Below are positions 32,436 through 42,091 of a DNA stretch of 64,000 bases, in pieces; the stretch's first letter is position 1; each line of letters begins with the position of its first letter. The notes under the pieces are model-generated. The model did no database searches and had not been told where the DNA came from. It saw only the letters and a program-made list of their open reading frames with translations. The position numbers and the translations under genes were made by a program. The stretch is taken from NCBI GenBank assembly GCA_013821425.1, contig JACDGV010000005.1:49513-113512 (forward strand), written 5' to 3'. This stretch comes from Nitrosospira sp. (lineage in GTDB: Bacteria; Pseudomonadota; Gammaproteobacteria; Burkholderiales; Nitrosomonadaceae).

Positions 32436-33695
32436 ATGGACCCCTCTATCGAGATTATTGGTGCAATACTATTTGCCGTCGCGCTAATCCACACTTTCTC
32501 GACCAAATTTTTTGCTCAGCTCGCCCACCTTCAGCCCAGGCACGCGGGTTTGTGGCACCTGCTTGGGGAGGTGGAGGTCGTGTTCGGCTTCTGGGCCTTC
32601 ATTCTCATTGCCACCCTTTTCGTATTGTCGGGCAAGGACGCCGCGTTAGGCTATCTCGACGATCGCGATTTCACCGAGCCGATGTTCGTTTTTGTCATCA
32701 TGGTGATAGCGGGCAGCCGGCCCATCCTGCAGGCGGTGCTCGCCCTGGTGGGCGCCGCAGCCCGCCTCATGCCCTTTCCGAAGACACTGGCGGTCTACTT
32801 TCTATGTCTGTCCGCCGTTCCGATACTGGGTTCGTTCATTACTGAACCGGCCGCGATGACGCTCGCCGCCATGCTCCTGCGGGACGCATACTTTTCCAAC
32901 CACCTCAGCACTCGGCTGCAATATGCAACGCTCGGCGTGTTGTTCGTCAACATCTCCATCGGCGGCACTTTCACGAATTTCGCAGCACCGCCAGTGCTCA
33001 TGGTAGCGGCAAAATGGGAGTGGGATACCGCTTTCATGATTGTAAATTTTGGCTGGAAAGCCGCTATAGCCGTGCTGATCAATGCAACAACCATCACCTG
33101 GCTCTTCCGCCGGGAACTTATGGCCCAGGTACGGATTGAGACAAGCCGCGCTTCGGCACAAACCGTGCCGCCAGCGGTAACGACCGTACACTTGCTGTTC
33201 CTGCTCGGGGTCGTCGTCTTTTCCCACTATCCGGTGGTATTCATGGGGCTGTTTCTCTTTTTCCTGGGCTTCACCGAGGCATATCAGCGCCATCAGGACC
33301 GGCTTATCCTGCGCGAAGGGCTGCTGGTCGCTTTCTTTCTGGCTGGTTTAGTCACTCTGGGGGCAATGCAGAAATGGTGGCTCCAGCCGGCGCTTTCAGG
33401 TGTGGACGACACGGTGCTTTTTTTCCTCGCTGTCGCGCTCACGGCTATCACCGATAACGCGGCCTTGACCTACCTCGGATCGCTCGTAGAAGGGCTTACG
33501 CTGGAATCGAAGTACGCCCTGGTTGCCGGGGCGGTTACGGGTGGTGGATTGACTGTCATCGCCAATGCACCGAATCCGGCCGGATTCTCGATCCTCAAAG
33601 GCAATTTCCGAGATGGCACTATCAGCCCGCTCGGGCTGCTGGTGGCTGCCCTGGCGCCCACCTGCGTGGCCATCTTTGCCTTTCAGGCACTGTGA
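32436..33695 (+). CDS. Putative Na+/H+ antiporter family membrane protein
   Basis: 419 residues with about eleven hydrophobic segments. SFITEPAAMTLAAMLL and TAITDNAALTYLGSLVEG are paired, acid-containing membrane motifs, as in ion-transporter-superfamily proteins (Pfam putative Na+/H+ antiporter). Substrate is not proven. It stands alone. Confidence 0.75.
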   Translation: MDPSIEIIGAILFAVALIHTFSTKFFAQLAHLQPRHAGLWHLLGEVEVVFGFWAFILIATLFVLSGKDAALGYLDDRDFTEPMFVFVIMVIAGSRPILQAVLALVGAAARLMPFPKTLAVYFLCLSAVPILGSFITEPAAMTLAAMLLRDAYFSNHLSTRLQYATLGVLFVNISIGGTFTNFAAPPVLMVAAKWEWDTAFMIVNFGWKAAIAVLINATTITWLFRRELMAQVRIETSRASAQTVPPAVTTVHLLFLLGVVVFSHYPVVFMGLFLFFLGFTEAYQRHQDRLILREGLLVAFFLAGLVTLGAMQKWWLQPALSGVDDTVLFFLAVALTAITDNAALTYLGSLVEGLTLESKYALVAGAVTGGGLTVIANAPNPAGFSILKGNFRDGTISPLGLLVAALAPTCVAIFAFQAL

Positions 33696-33852
33696 TATTG
33701 ACTGATCCGGGGATGGACGGAAACGAACCGCGTCCTCTCTCTCCTGCCCCTACCCGAGGAAAACTATAGTGGTCTGCGGATAGGATGAGCAAGCGGAAGG
33801 CGAAAACGGCCTTCATGCCCGCACTATTTCCAGCAGGGTTTTCTTCTACGCG

Positions 33853-34683
33853 CTAGCCGCGAACCTTGCGAGCAAAACCGATCTCCATCCACTTCTTGAT
33901 CCGGTTTGCGTCGCCTATGCGCGTATTCTTTCCGGCGGAATCAAGCAATATGATAATAATCGGTTTATCGGATATTTTTGCCTGCATGACCAGACAGCGG
34001 CCGGCTTCGCTAAGAAAGCCCGTTTTTGATATGCCGATCTCCCAACCGCTGCTACGCACCAGATTGTTGGAGTTGACGAACTGGACGCTGCGATCCTTAC
34101 CCAAAAAGGCTACCGCGTGCGCGGCGGTGGTTGAAAACTCCCGGATAATATCGTAATCGTTAGCGGCACTAACCATTTTTGCCAGATCACGTGTCGTGGA
34201 AACGTTGGTTCTGTTCAACCCGGTGGAATCCACGAAATAACTATTGCCCATGCCAAGCTCGAATGCCTTGCGATTCATCGCTTCGACGAACGCATCAATA
34301 CCGCCGGGGTAGGCACGTCCCAAGGCAGCAGCCGCGCGATTTTCAGAAGACATCAGCGCCAGCCGCAGCATTTCCTGACGAGTGAGGCTTGTTCCCACGC
34401 GCAAGCGCGAACGGGTGTTCTTGAGAACGTCAACGTCGGCCTTTTCTATGAAGATTTCCTCATCGAGCGGCAATAATGCATCGAGCACAACAATTGCCGT
34501 CATGAGCTTCGTAATGGAAGCGATCGGCATTATTTTATCCGCGTTCTTGCTGAAGAGGATTTGCCCTGACTGTGCATCCATGATCAGCGCGGCCTGTGAT
34601 CTGAGATTTAATCCGCCTGGCTGAGCAAAAACGCTGCCCGTAAACGCGAAAATGATAAAAACCGTCAGGATAAGTTTTTTCAC
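33853..34683 (-). CDS. pbpG: D-alanyl-D-alanine endopeptidase (PBP7-type)
   Basis: 276 residues, S11 family. Signal peptide to about residue 20 (AFTGSVFA). Active-site SxxK is Ser56-Ile-Thr-Lys59, SxN is Ser113-Glu-Asn115, and KTG is in GISKTGFLSEAG. The length and lack of a C-terminal PBP5 beta domain and amphipathic anchor fit PBP7/8 endopeptidases, which cut cross-links in peptidoglycan in the periplasm. Monocistronic. Confidence 0.9.
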   Translation of the reverse strand: MKKLILTVFIIFAFTGSVFAQPGGLNLRSQAALIMDAQSGQILFSKNADKIMPIASITKLMTAIVVLDALLPLDEEIFIEKADVDVLKNTRSRLRVGTSLTRQEMLRLALMSSENRAAAALGRAYPGGIDAFVEAMNRKAFELGMGNSYFVDSTGLNRTNVSTTRDLAKMVSAANDYDIIREFSTTAAHAVAFLGKDRSVQFVNSNNLVRSSGWEIGISKTGFLSEAGRCLVMQAKISDKPIIIILLDSAGKNTRIGDANRIKKWMEIGFARKVRG

Positions 34684-34775
34684 TTATTATTATCTCTAGG
34701 ATCTCCTCCCCGCGGATCGGGAAGCTCGACGGATAAATTACCAAAAAAAAACAGATAGGGAAAGCTTTATATGAA

Positions 34776-34811
34776 TTAAGGAAGCCGTGAACAAGTCCAG
34801 GGCTTCCTTAA
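34776..34811. repeat. Hairpin element with dispersed repeat copy 2
   Basis: TTAAGGAAGCC (34776-34786) pairs perfectly with GGCTTCCTTAA (34801-34811) around a 14-nt loop. The left arm and loop (34780-34798) match the 19-bp repeat at 11528-11546 at 17 of 19 positions. It lies between the start of pbpG and the end of the GGDEF-EAL gene. Confidence 0.6.
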
Positions 34812-34950
34812 CGCGCGCGGGTACGGGCCGGGAAATCGCGGAGGAATATGCGGATGAGCTCTGCACCGGGGGGTAGACGCAATTTTACGGGTAAGTCGGG
34901 AAGCGGCGACAGCGCAAAAAAGCGACCGTCTCCTTGCCGCAGCTTCATTT

Positions 34951-37900
34951 TTAACTGCTCAGCGACAAGCGATGCCCTTCGATAAGCGCCCGCGACGCGC
35001 CTTCAAGCGGCAGGGGCCGCGAGAAATAGTAGCCTTGCATTTCGTCGCAACCATGTTCTATCAGAAAATCCAGTTGCGCCCTGGTTTCGACTCCCTCGGC
35101 TATCACCTCCAAACCCAGGCTATGTGCAAGCTGGATCATCGCCACGGCAATGGTTGCGTCGTCCGGGTCAGTGGTTACATCGCGGATGAACGTACGGTCG
35201 ATTTTAAGGATATCAAGCGGAAATCGCTTGAGGTACGCAAGACTCGAATAACCGGTGCCAAAGTCATCCATTGATATTTTCCCCCCGAAAGCTTTCAGGT
35301 TCTGGAGCGAATTCGCAGCGGTCTCGGCATCCTTCATCAATACCGATTCCGTCAGCTCAAATTCCAGCAAACCGGGATTGATCCCGGTTGTCATAAGCGT
35401 TTTTCCAATAACCGTATCAAGACCCTGCTGCTGGAACTGTCGTGCCGAGAGGTTGACCGAAACCGGGTGCAGGATCATGCCTTGACCCTGCCATTTCATT
35501 ATCTGCTCACAAACCGTAGACACCACCCATTCACCTACTGACACAATCAGACCCGTATCCTCGAGGACGGAAATAAATTGCAGCGGCGGCACAAGTCCAT
35601 GAATGGGATGCTGCCATCGCAACAGTGCCTCGAAACCCGTAATCTCGCCGCTCACCAGGCTCACCTTCGGCTGATAATGAAGCACGAATTCGTGCCTTGC
35701 CAACGCGCCGCGCAGCTGCGTTTCCATCCTCAACCGGGCCACCGCGCGCTCGTTCATCTGGGGCAAGTAGTACCGGTACGTCGAGGGGCCATGTTCCTTG
35801 GCCTGGAACATCGCGGTGTCGGCGCTCCTGAGCAGGCCGTCTGCGTCGGTTCCATCTCCCGGATAGTTGCTGATACCAAGACTCGCGGAAATATAAACTT
35901 CCTGCCCTTCCAGCTCGAACAATAACGAGAGAGCGGAGATGACCTTCTCCGCAACCAGGGTTGCGTCCTCCGCCTGAGCCAGATCGGACAGGATAAATCC
36001 GAACTCGTCCCCGCCGAGGCGCGCCACCGTGTCGCACGAGCGGACGCACTGTTGCAAACGTTGCGCGACCTGAACCAGTAGTTTGTCTCCCATGCCATGG
36101 CCCATCGTGTCATTGACAATCTTAAAACGATCCAGATCAGCAAATACAACCGCCACCCGCGCGTGGTTGCGCTGGGCGTGCTCCATTGCCTGCCTGAGGC
36201 GGTCGAGGAACAGGTTTCGGTTGGGTAATTCCGTCAGGGGATCGAACTGTGCCAGATAGGTGAGGCGTTCCTCTGTTCTTTTGCGGTCGATAGCCGTCCC
36301 AAGAATATTAGCGAGACTCTGCAAGAAATTTATACTGCCGGACGTGAAACAATGTTCGTCGCGCGAATAGGCTCCAAGTATGCCGTATGGGCCGTCGGCC
36401 CCGGAGATAAGTACGCCGGCGCAACTACGTATATCGTGAACCTTTAAAATTTTAGACGACCTGAAACGGGCTTCGGAGCGAAAATCATGCACGATTACGG
36501 GCTGATGACTTGCAAGAATAAACCGGTTCTGGCTGTTCTCGTACGTGAACGAGATGTGCCGCCCTATCCACCCTTCCTGCCAGCCCGAACCTGCCTTGAG
36601 GACAAAAGACCGCATTTCCGCTGCAAGCTGGAGTACTTTCGAAAAAGTAACGCGCAGCCCTTCCGACACGATTTCAGCTGCCCGCTGCCACAGCTCGTCA
36701 ATGTTGGGACAGGCGAGTGCCTGCTGTCCGAACAGCGCAATGAGGCTCTGCTGCATCGCATGCTGCTGGATTGCCATTTCGATGTGCTTGCGGTCCGTGA
36801 TATCAATGGCTGCGCCCACGATGATCAATTGGTTTTTATTGCCTCGTTTCGAAGTTTTCGCGATGGAGACGTAACCGATGGTTTCATGGACGCGCAAGAT
36901 GCGAAAGTCAAGGTAACTGCGCGCACGCGCCGTGCTGGTTTTCCCGAACTCCAATTCCAGCTCCGGCAGGTCGTCGGGATGGATATACGATTTCCACAAT
37001 TCCCAGGTAATCGGGGTGTCACGTGGGATGCCATGAATGTCATACATGCGACCATCCCAGATTACTTCCCCCGTTGCCGTATTCCGCTCCCAGATCCCTA
37101 TGGAGGCGGCTTCAGTGGCAAGAGAAAGCCGGGTTCTTTCCTCCAGCAAAACCCGTTCCCGTCGGGTGGATTCGGCCCGAAGCCAGACGTTTTCTATAAC
37201 CGTCGGCAATCGTTGAAGATACCCGGGACTTTTCACCACATAATCCGCCGCTCCCAGTTTCAGAGACTGCCGTGCAACTTCTCCGTCACCCTGCCCCGCG
37301 ATCAGAATGATGGGCAGATCAAGTCCGCGTACCTGACAAATCTCCTTCAGAATATCCGGGGCAGAAGCGCCAGGTAAACGATAATCAAGCAGGAGAACAT
37401 CGATGGGGGGTTTTTGATCAGGCATCGAAAAGCGATCAAACACCTGTTCCGCGGTTTGAAGGGATTCAATGCGGAGATGGGGCGAGATCGAAGTCAGTTC
37501 CCGCTTGCCCAAGTCGATATCGTGAGGGTTGGATTCGACGTAAAGAATTCTGAGTCTAGCGGCGCGGGGATACGTTTCCGTGTGGAACTTATCCAGGGCC
37601 GCGCGCAGCACAAGCGCTAACGTCTCAAGGAAACATCCGCGTTTTATAACGTAATCGTCTGCACCCGCGCGGAGCAGCGCCAGTAATAATTCTTCGCTGC
37701 CCAAGCCGGTGAGCACCACGACCGGAAGGGGCAAATTCTGGGCGCGAACTTGGGAAAGAAGGGTTTTGCCGCTCCCATCCGGAAGATCGAGATCGGTGAG
37801 GACCAGATCGTAGCGAGGCGGAGTATCGGCGGCAGCCATCGGGGCGGCCGTGGTGCATGCCGCTGTTTCCAGGCTGCTCCCATGGATTTGACGGAACCGC

Positions 37901-38028
37901 TCCAGTTTGGCCAGCGCCTCGGTTAACGTACAGGCAACGTCGAGTTGGATATCCGGGGCCCGGTTTCGGAGCTCCAGTCGTACCAGATCGGCGTCTAGTA
38001 CGTTATCCTCGAGGTAGAGTACGTTCAT
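34951..38028 (-). CDS. REC-REC-PAS-GAF-GGDEF-EAL signalling protein
   Basis: 1025 residues. Two receiver domains come first (phospho-site in LVLTDLDLPDG of the first, LLLDYRLPGAS of the second). The first has an unusual Ala/Thr-rich insertion of about 25 residues before its aspartate. Then a PAS domain (ASIGIWERNTATGEVIWDGR), a GAF domain, a GGDEF domain with intact ARLGGDEFG, and an EAL domain with FEALLRW and DDFGTGYSSLAYLK. So both synthesis and breakdown of cyclic di-GMP are possible. Third gene of a minus-strand set after a histidine kinase and a small response regulator, 110 bases apart. Confidence 0.93.
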   Translation of the reverse strand: MNVLYLEDNVLDADLVRLELRNRAPDIQLDVACTLTEALAKLERFRQIHGSSLETAACTTAAPMAAADTPPRYDLVLTDLDLPDGSGKTLLSQVRAQNLPLPVVVLTGLGSEELLLALLRAGADDYVIKRGCFLETLALVLRAALDKFHTETYPRAARLRILYVESNPHDIDLGKRELTSISPHLRIESLQTAEQVFDRFSMPDQKPPIDVLLLDYRLPGASAPDILKEICQVRGLDLPIILIAGQGDGEVARQSLKLGAADYVVKSPGYLQRLPTVIENVWLRAESTRRERVLLEERTRLSLATEAASIGIWERNTATGEVIWDGRMYDIHGIPRDTPITWELWKSYIHPDDLPELELEFGKTSTARARSYLDFRILRVHETIGYVSIAKTSKRGNKNQLIIVGAAIDITDRKHIEMAIQQHAMQQSLIALFGQQALACPNIDELWQRAAEIVSEGLRVTFSKVLQLAAEMRSFVLKAGSGWQEGWIGRHISFTYENSQNRFILASHQPVIVHDFRSEARFRSSKILKVHDIRSCAGVLISGADGPYGILGAYSRDEHCFTSGSINFLQSLANILGTAIDRKRTEERLTYLAQFDPLTELPNRNLFLDRLRQAMEHAQRNHARVAVVFADLDRFKIVNDTMGHGMGDKLLVQVAQRLQQCVRSCDTVARLGGDEFGFILSDLAQAEDATLVAEKVISALSLLFELEGQEVYISASLGISNYPGDGTDADGLLRSADTAMFQAKEHGPSTYRYYLPQMNERAVARLRMETQLRGALARHEFVLHYQPKVSLVSGEITGFEALLRWQHPIHGLVPPLQFISVLEDTGLIVSVGEWVVSTVCEQIMKWQGQGMILHPVSVNLSARQFQQQGLDTVIGKTLMTTGINPGLLEFELTESVLMKDAETAANSLQNLKAFGGKISMDDFGTGYSSLAYLKRFPLDILKIDRTFIRDVTTDPDDATIAVAMIQLAHSLGLEVIAEGVETRAQLDFLIEHGCDEMQGYYFSRPLPLEGASRALIEGHRLSLSS

Positions 38029-38138
38029 GTTGGAAACATCGGCTCAGTCCCCCGCCGGCGAAACGCGCTTTCCGGCATGGGCCGCCCAAAATAGGACGAT
38101 GCAAAAGAGGACGGCCCGAATGCCAGGGCGGGGCGCAC

Positions 38139-38585
38139 TCATTCAGGTACTCCTTCGCGCTTCGGAAAGCAGGGCATGTTGAGGACAGTCCAGTAAAGCT
38201 CGATTTGCCTGGCTACATCAATGAATTTTTCAAAGTCGACTGGTTTCACGATATAGGAATTCGCTCCGAGCGAATAGGCTTCATGTATATCATCGTCCTC
38301 AGCTGAAGAAGTCAGAATCACGACCGGCACAGTCCGGAAATGCGCATGCGCCTGAAGGATACGCAAGACTTCCAGGCCGCTGATCTTCGGCAGTTTCAAA
38401 TCGAGCAGTATCACGGAAGGCAGGGGGTCTCCCTCTTTCCAGCCTGCGACGAGATCCAGTGCCTCCTGTCCGTCCCGCGCCACTTCCAGCGGGTTGGCGA
38501 GATTGTGCCGGATGAAAGCACGGCGGGTAAGGTCCACGTCCATCGGATTGTCTTCAATCAGCAAGATTGGCAAAGTAATGCCCAT
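38139..38585 (-). CDS. Single-domain response regulator (Rcp1-like)
   Basis: 148 residues, only a receiver domain. Acidic pair in LLIEDNPMDVDLTRR, phospho-Asp in VILLDLKLPKISG, Thr/Ser in VILTSSAEDDD and Lys in YIVKPVDFEKF. This form (LPK-x-SG-x-EVL, long alpha4) is that of Rcp1, the partner of phytochrome-like kinases. It likely takes phosphate from the kinase 8 bases upstream and may relay it to the two receivers of the protein downstream. Confidence 0.92.
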   Translation of the reverse strand: MGITLPILLIEDNPMDVDLTRRAFIRHNLANPLEVARDGQEALDLVAGWKEGDPLPSVILLDLKLPKISGLEVLRILQAHAHFRTVPVVILTSSAEDDDIHEAYSLGANSYIVKPVDFEKFIDVARQIELYWTVLNMPCFPKREGVPE

Positions 38586-38593
38586 GGGTAACC

Positions 38594-40597
38594 CTAAGTA
38601 AGCTTCGAAGTTGTTTCTGAAGTCGGGCCGGATAAGGGCAACTGCAGGTAAAAGACCGCTCCCATTCCCAGCTGGCTTTCCGCCCAGACCCGCCCTCCCA
38701 TCCGCTCCATGGCCTTCTGCACCATGGCCAGCCCTATGCCGGTACCTGGGTAGTCTTCGACGCGATGGAGACGCTGGAATATCTCGAAAATCTTGTCGTA
38801 AAAGCGCATATCGAATCCAATGCCATTGTCCCTCACTGAAATCACACAGTCGCCATCCTTAGCGCGCGCGAGGATTTCGATAGCGGGCTCGGGGGCATAG
38901 CGCGAAAACTTGAGCGCGTTGTCGAGCAGATTGCGCAAGGCTATCGCCAGCCCATCCGGATCGGCACTGACGTGGAAGTCGTCGACCTTGACAGTTAGAC
39001 GCACATTTTGAATGGCGTCCTGGAACTGGCCCAATAAACCGGATATGAAGGTGGGTAGCCTGACAACAGCGGAAGATGGTTTTCGCCGCTCCAGTTTTGA
39101 ATAAGCGAGCAGGTCTTCAATCAGGCGTGTCATGTGTTTCGTAGCGGCACGCACGTTTCTCAAAAAACTGCGGCCTTCCTCGTCAAAGCGCTCATGATAG
39201 GTCTCCAATAATAGACGGCTATAGCCATCTATTCCGCGAAGTGGCGCCCTGAGGTCGTGCGACACCGAATAGCAGAAATTTTCCAGCTCTTTACTCTTTG
39301 CGAGTAGTTGGGCGGTGCGCTCATTGACTTTGTATTCAAGGTTTATCTTTGCATCCCGCAGTGCTTCTTCGGCCTGCTTGCGCTCGGTAATATCCTTGAT
39401 GATAAGAAATGCCAGCCCCTTACCGTCATCGTAGTGAGAAATCGCCCCGGAGTAGCTGAAGATACGTGACCAATCCATATCCAGGCGCCTGACTCGCAGT
39501 TCCAGATCCTGCAGACGCTCACCCCTGAGAATGCGTGTCAACGCCCATTGCTCGACAGGCAGTGCCGCGCCCTCTACCGTCGATAGCTCATACATCTCCG
39601 CAAACTTATCGAGGTTACACAGCACTTCGTCGATATTCTCGATGTCATGCATCTTGAGCGCTGCCGGATTCCATTGCAGCAGGTTCCCGGAGAAGTCGGA
39701 AACCACGAGCCCGTCGCTCATATTCTCCATCACGACCTGAAGCTGCTTCTCCGTTTCGCGTCGAGCCTGCTCAGCCAGACGCTGATCGTTCACGTCCGTA
39801 TTGGTACCGAACCACTGCACCACGCGGCCTTCCGAATCCCTTAAGGGTTCTGCCCGCGTCAGGAATATGCGGAACTCCCCGTCGCACCCCCGCAATGGAA
39901 ACTCCATGTCGAACGCTTGCTCGGCCGCGACGGCATCGCTCCATTTTTGCCTTACTGCAGGCAGCAGATCCGGGTTGTGAAATTTCTGCCAGCTCCAGCC
40001 TTCCGCTTCGTCGGCAGTGGTGCCGGTGTAGTCGTACCAGCGCTGGTTGTACCAGGATCTGGACCCATCAGCCTTCGCGATCCACGCGAGTTGAGGAATG
40101 GTATTGACGATAGTCCGAAACCGCTCCTCGCTCTCCCGCAACGCCATCTCGGCGCGGCGGCGGATGGTAATATCGAGAACAATCGCCAGAAATACGGTGC
40201 GTTCTGGTTGGGCAAATAACTGCAAATGAACTTCGACCGGATAACGTGTGCCATTGGCACGCAAGTGCGTCGTTTCGGAAATAAGTAGTTTTTTCTCCCC
40301 GTGCAAGAGCGGATTAATCATTACCCGGAACGATTCCTCGTCGAACTCCGGCTGGAGGTCCAGTGGAGTCATCGTGCGCAGCATGGGCATGTCGTAGCCC
40401 AGATTGCCCCGCGCTCCACTATTCACGTACTCAAAATGCAGAGTCTCGGCATCGAATAGGTAAATTTCATTCAGACTCTGCTCGAGAATGCTGGCAGCCC
40501 TGCCGTTTGTATTCACGATGTGTATAGTTCCCTCGGCGGGCTTATCCGCATAAACATTCCCCTCATTTCCGGCACAACCTTCAACCATGGAATCCAT
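38594..40597 (-). CDS. Multi-PAS sensor histidine kinase
   Basis: 667 residues, no membrane segment seen, so cytoplasmic. Three PAS/PAC units (about 33-150, 150-275, 280-400; each ends in a PAC-like strand such as LAIVLDITIRRRAEMALRES), a short coiled linker, then HisKA with the phospho-His in SVSHDLRAPLRG and HATPase_c (N-box NLLDNALKFS, G1 DNGIGFD, G2 GTGIGLAMV). The kinase half is of the phytochrome/Cph1 type, but no GAF-PHY bilin module is present. The signal is unknown. Heads the phosphorelay set. Confidence 0.92.
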   Translation of the reverse strand: MDSMVEGCAGNEGNVYADKPAEGTIHIVNTNGRAASILEQSLNEIYLFDAETLHFEYVNSGARGNLGYDMPMLRTMTPLDLQPEFDEESFRVMINPLLHGEKKLLISETTHLRANGTRYPVEVHLQLFAQPERTVFLAIVLDITIRRRAEMALRESEERFRTIVNTIPQLAWIAKADGSRSWYNQRWYDYTGTTADEAEGWSWQKFHNPDLLPAVRQKWSDAVAAEQAFDMEFPLRGCDGEFRIFLTRAEPLRDSEGRVVQWFGTNTDVNDQRLAEQARRETEKQLQVVMENMSDGLVVSDFSGNLLQWNPAALKMHDIENIDEVLCNLDKFAEMYELSTVEGAALPVEQWALTRILRGERLQDLELRVRRLDMDWSRIFSYSGAISHYDDGKGLAFLIIKDITERKQAEEALRDAKINLEYKVNERTAQLLAKSKELENFCYSVSHDLRAPLRGIDGYSRLLLETYHERFDEEGRSFLRNVRAATKHMTRLIEDLLAYSKLERRKPSSAVVRLPTFISGLLGQFQDAIQNVRLTVKVDDFHVSADPDGLAIALRNLLDNALKFSRYAPEPAIEILARAKDGDCVISVRDNGIGFDMRFYDKIFEIFQRLHRVEDYPGTGIGLAMVQKAMERMGGRVWAESQLGMGAVFYLQLPLSGPTSETTSKLT

Positions 40598-41042
40598 TAA
40601 AAAAACAGAGGGCTATTTGCCGCTTCCGTCCCCAAAAAAATAATGCGTATCACTGCTATCATTGCGGGTTTTGACGGGCGGAACCTCTCACGCGGCTGTG
40701 CATGACATCCTCAAAACGCCGGCGGTTCGATCAGGAATAACGAGGCTATGAGACCTCAAAATGAGCCATGTGCATAGCTGTAAGATCTTACAGGTTGGCA
40801 CGCGGCAACCTGGCTTAGCGACTGAAGTAAAAGTTGAACAGCGGGGGACAGCACCCGCCAGTGGCGCTGCGATAAACGTTCCACGCGCGCGAGCGCAGGA
40901 TGCCGCGGCCTTGGCAGGCTGGATGGAGGTGGAAGCCCATCCATGGCATAAACGTGACAGCCGGCGCTCAGCTCATCCTTCTGGAGAAGGCAGAATTTAG
41001 TAGTATCTTTACCAACAAGGGGCGAATACACCCCGTTCGGAG
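40598..41042. other. Divergent intergenic region with perfect palindrome
   Basis: 445 bases between the histidine kinase gene (minus) and the ExbB-like gene (plus). It contains a 16-bp perfect palindrome at 40778-40793. No gene has a ribosome site here. No convincing -35/-10 pair is visible. Confidence 0.5.
40778..40793. promoter_or_regulatory. 16-bp perfect palindrome, candidate operator
   Basis: CTGTAAGATCTTACAG, fully self-complementary with no loop, as expected for a dimeric repressor site rather than an RNA hairpin. It is about 185 bases from the kinase start and 250 bases from the ExbB-like start. The cognate regulator is unknown. Confidence 0.45.
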
Positions 41043-41693
41043 ATGAATATGCAAGAACTACAAGCCACCTGGACCGCGCTAAAACTTGGCGGCTTCATCA
41101 TCGTGCCGTTGTCTTTGCTCGCGGTGATTGCATTGGCCATCATGATCGAAAAGGCGTTTATTTATTGGCGATTTGCCCGCCTCTCGCATGACCTGTTGAA
41201 CCTCGTCGAAACCTATGGTTTCGCATGGAACGACCTGGAAAAAATTCTTTCCGGACTGGACGAGCGCCATTATTACAAACGATTCTTCGAAGTGGTGATC
41301 AGCAACAGGCACCGGCCGTCCTGGTGGACGGAATCCCGGGCGGCCGACGAAGCCCAACTGATCGAGACTTCCCTTGCCCGCAGGCTATGGATGCTGGAAA
41401 CCACCGTCACAGCCGCGCCCCTGCTCGGACTCGTCGGAACCGTCATCGGAATGATGCGCGCCTTCAAGATAATTGGCGGCGAGGGAATCGTCAATCCCAC
41501 GGCGGTAACAGGGGGAGTGGCTGAAGCGCTCATTGCAACGGTGGTTGGCCTGATAATTGCCCTGATTGCCTTGTTCGGATTCAATTATTTCTCGCGTTTG
41601 CAATCGCAAACCATGGATGAAATGGAGCGGCTCGGCACGCGGCTGATCGATCACATCCGTCTCGACCATGAGGCCGAACATGAAACTGCGTAA
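41043..41693 (+). CDS. exbB: MotA/TolQ/ExbB proton channel family protein
   Basis: 216 residues, three membrane segments (about 16-38, 122-145, 160-185). TAAPLLGLVGTVIGMMRAF and GGVAEALIATVVGLIIALIALFGFNYF are the conserved ExbB/TolQ channel helices. With ExbD it converts proton flow into movement of a TonB-like protein. The stop overlaps the start of the ExbD-like gene, so the two are coupled. Absence of tolA/tolB/pal makes ExbB more likely than TolQ. Confidence 0.9.
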   Translation: MNMQELQATWTALKLGGFIIVPLSLLAVIALAIMIEKAFIYWRFARLSHDLLNLVETYGFAWNDLEKILSGLDERHYYKRFFEVVISNRHRPSWWTESRAADEAQLIETSLARRLWMLETTVTAAPLLGLVGTVIGMMRAFKIIGGEGIVNPTAVTGGVAEALIATVVGLIIALIALFGFNYFSRLQSQTMDEMERLGTRLIDHIRLDHEAEHETA

Positions 41694-42081
41694 ATCCAGG
41701 CCTTCCCGCAAGGGGCGGATCGAGATCATCCCGATGATCGACGTTATGTTTTTCCTGCTTGCCACTTTCATGCTGTCTTCATTGTCGATGCAGAATCTCG
41801 ATTCCCTGCAAGTCAATCTACCCCAGGGACAAGCCGAAAAACTCAGTGCTAAAACTCCCGTCACGTTGACGCTGACCAGTGACAGCCAAATCTTCATCAA
41901 TCGCATCCCTGTTACATTGGAGACCCTGGCCGATACCCTCAAACCGTTATTGCAGGATTCCGAACAGAAGCTGGTCGTTTCCGCCGATAACGATGCGCCA
42001 CAAGGCATAGTGGTACAGGCAATGCTGCGCGCGCGCTCTGCCGGCGCCCAGCACTTTCTGATTGCGATCAAACATCAATAA
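41680..42081 (+). CDS. exbD: ExbD/TolR family protein
   Basis: 133 residues from ATG 41680 (GAGG six bases upstream). One membrane helix with the essential aspartate in IPMIDVMFFLLATFML, then a periplasmic domain ending in a strand-helix (VVQAMLRARSAGAQHFLIAI). Overlaps the ExbB-like gene by 14 bases. It forms the proton-conducting core with the ExbB-like protein. Confidence 0.9.
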   Translation: MKLRKSRPSRKGRIEIIPMIDVMFFLLATFMLSSLSMQNLDSLQVNLPQGQAEKLSAKTPVTLTLTSDSQIFINRIPVTLETLADTLKPLLQDSEQKLVVSADNDAPQGIVVQAMLRARSAGAQHFLIAIKHQ

Positions 42082-42091
42082 TACCGTGAGC

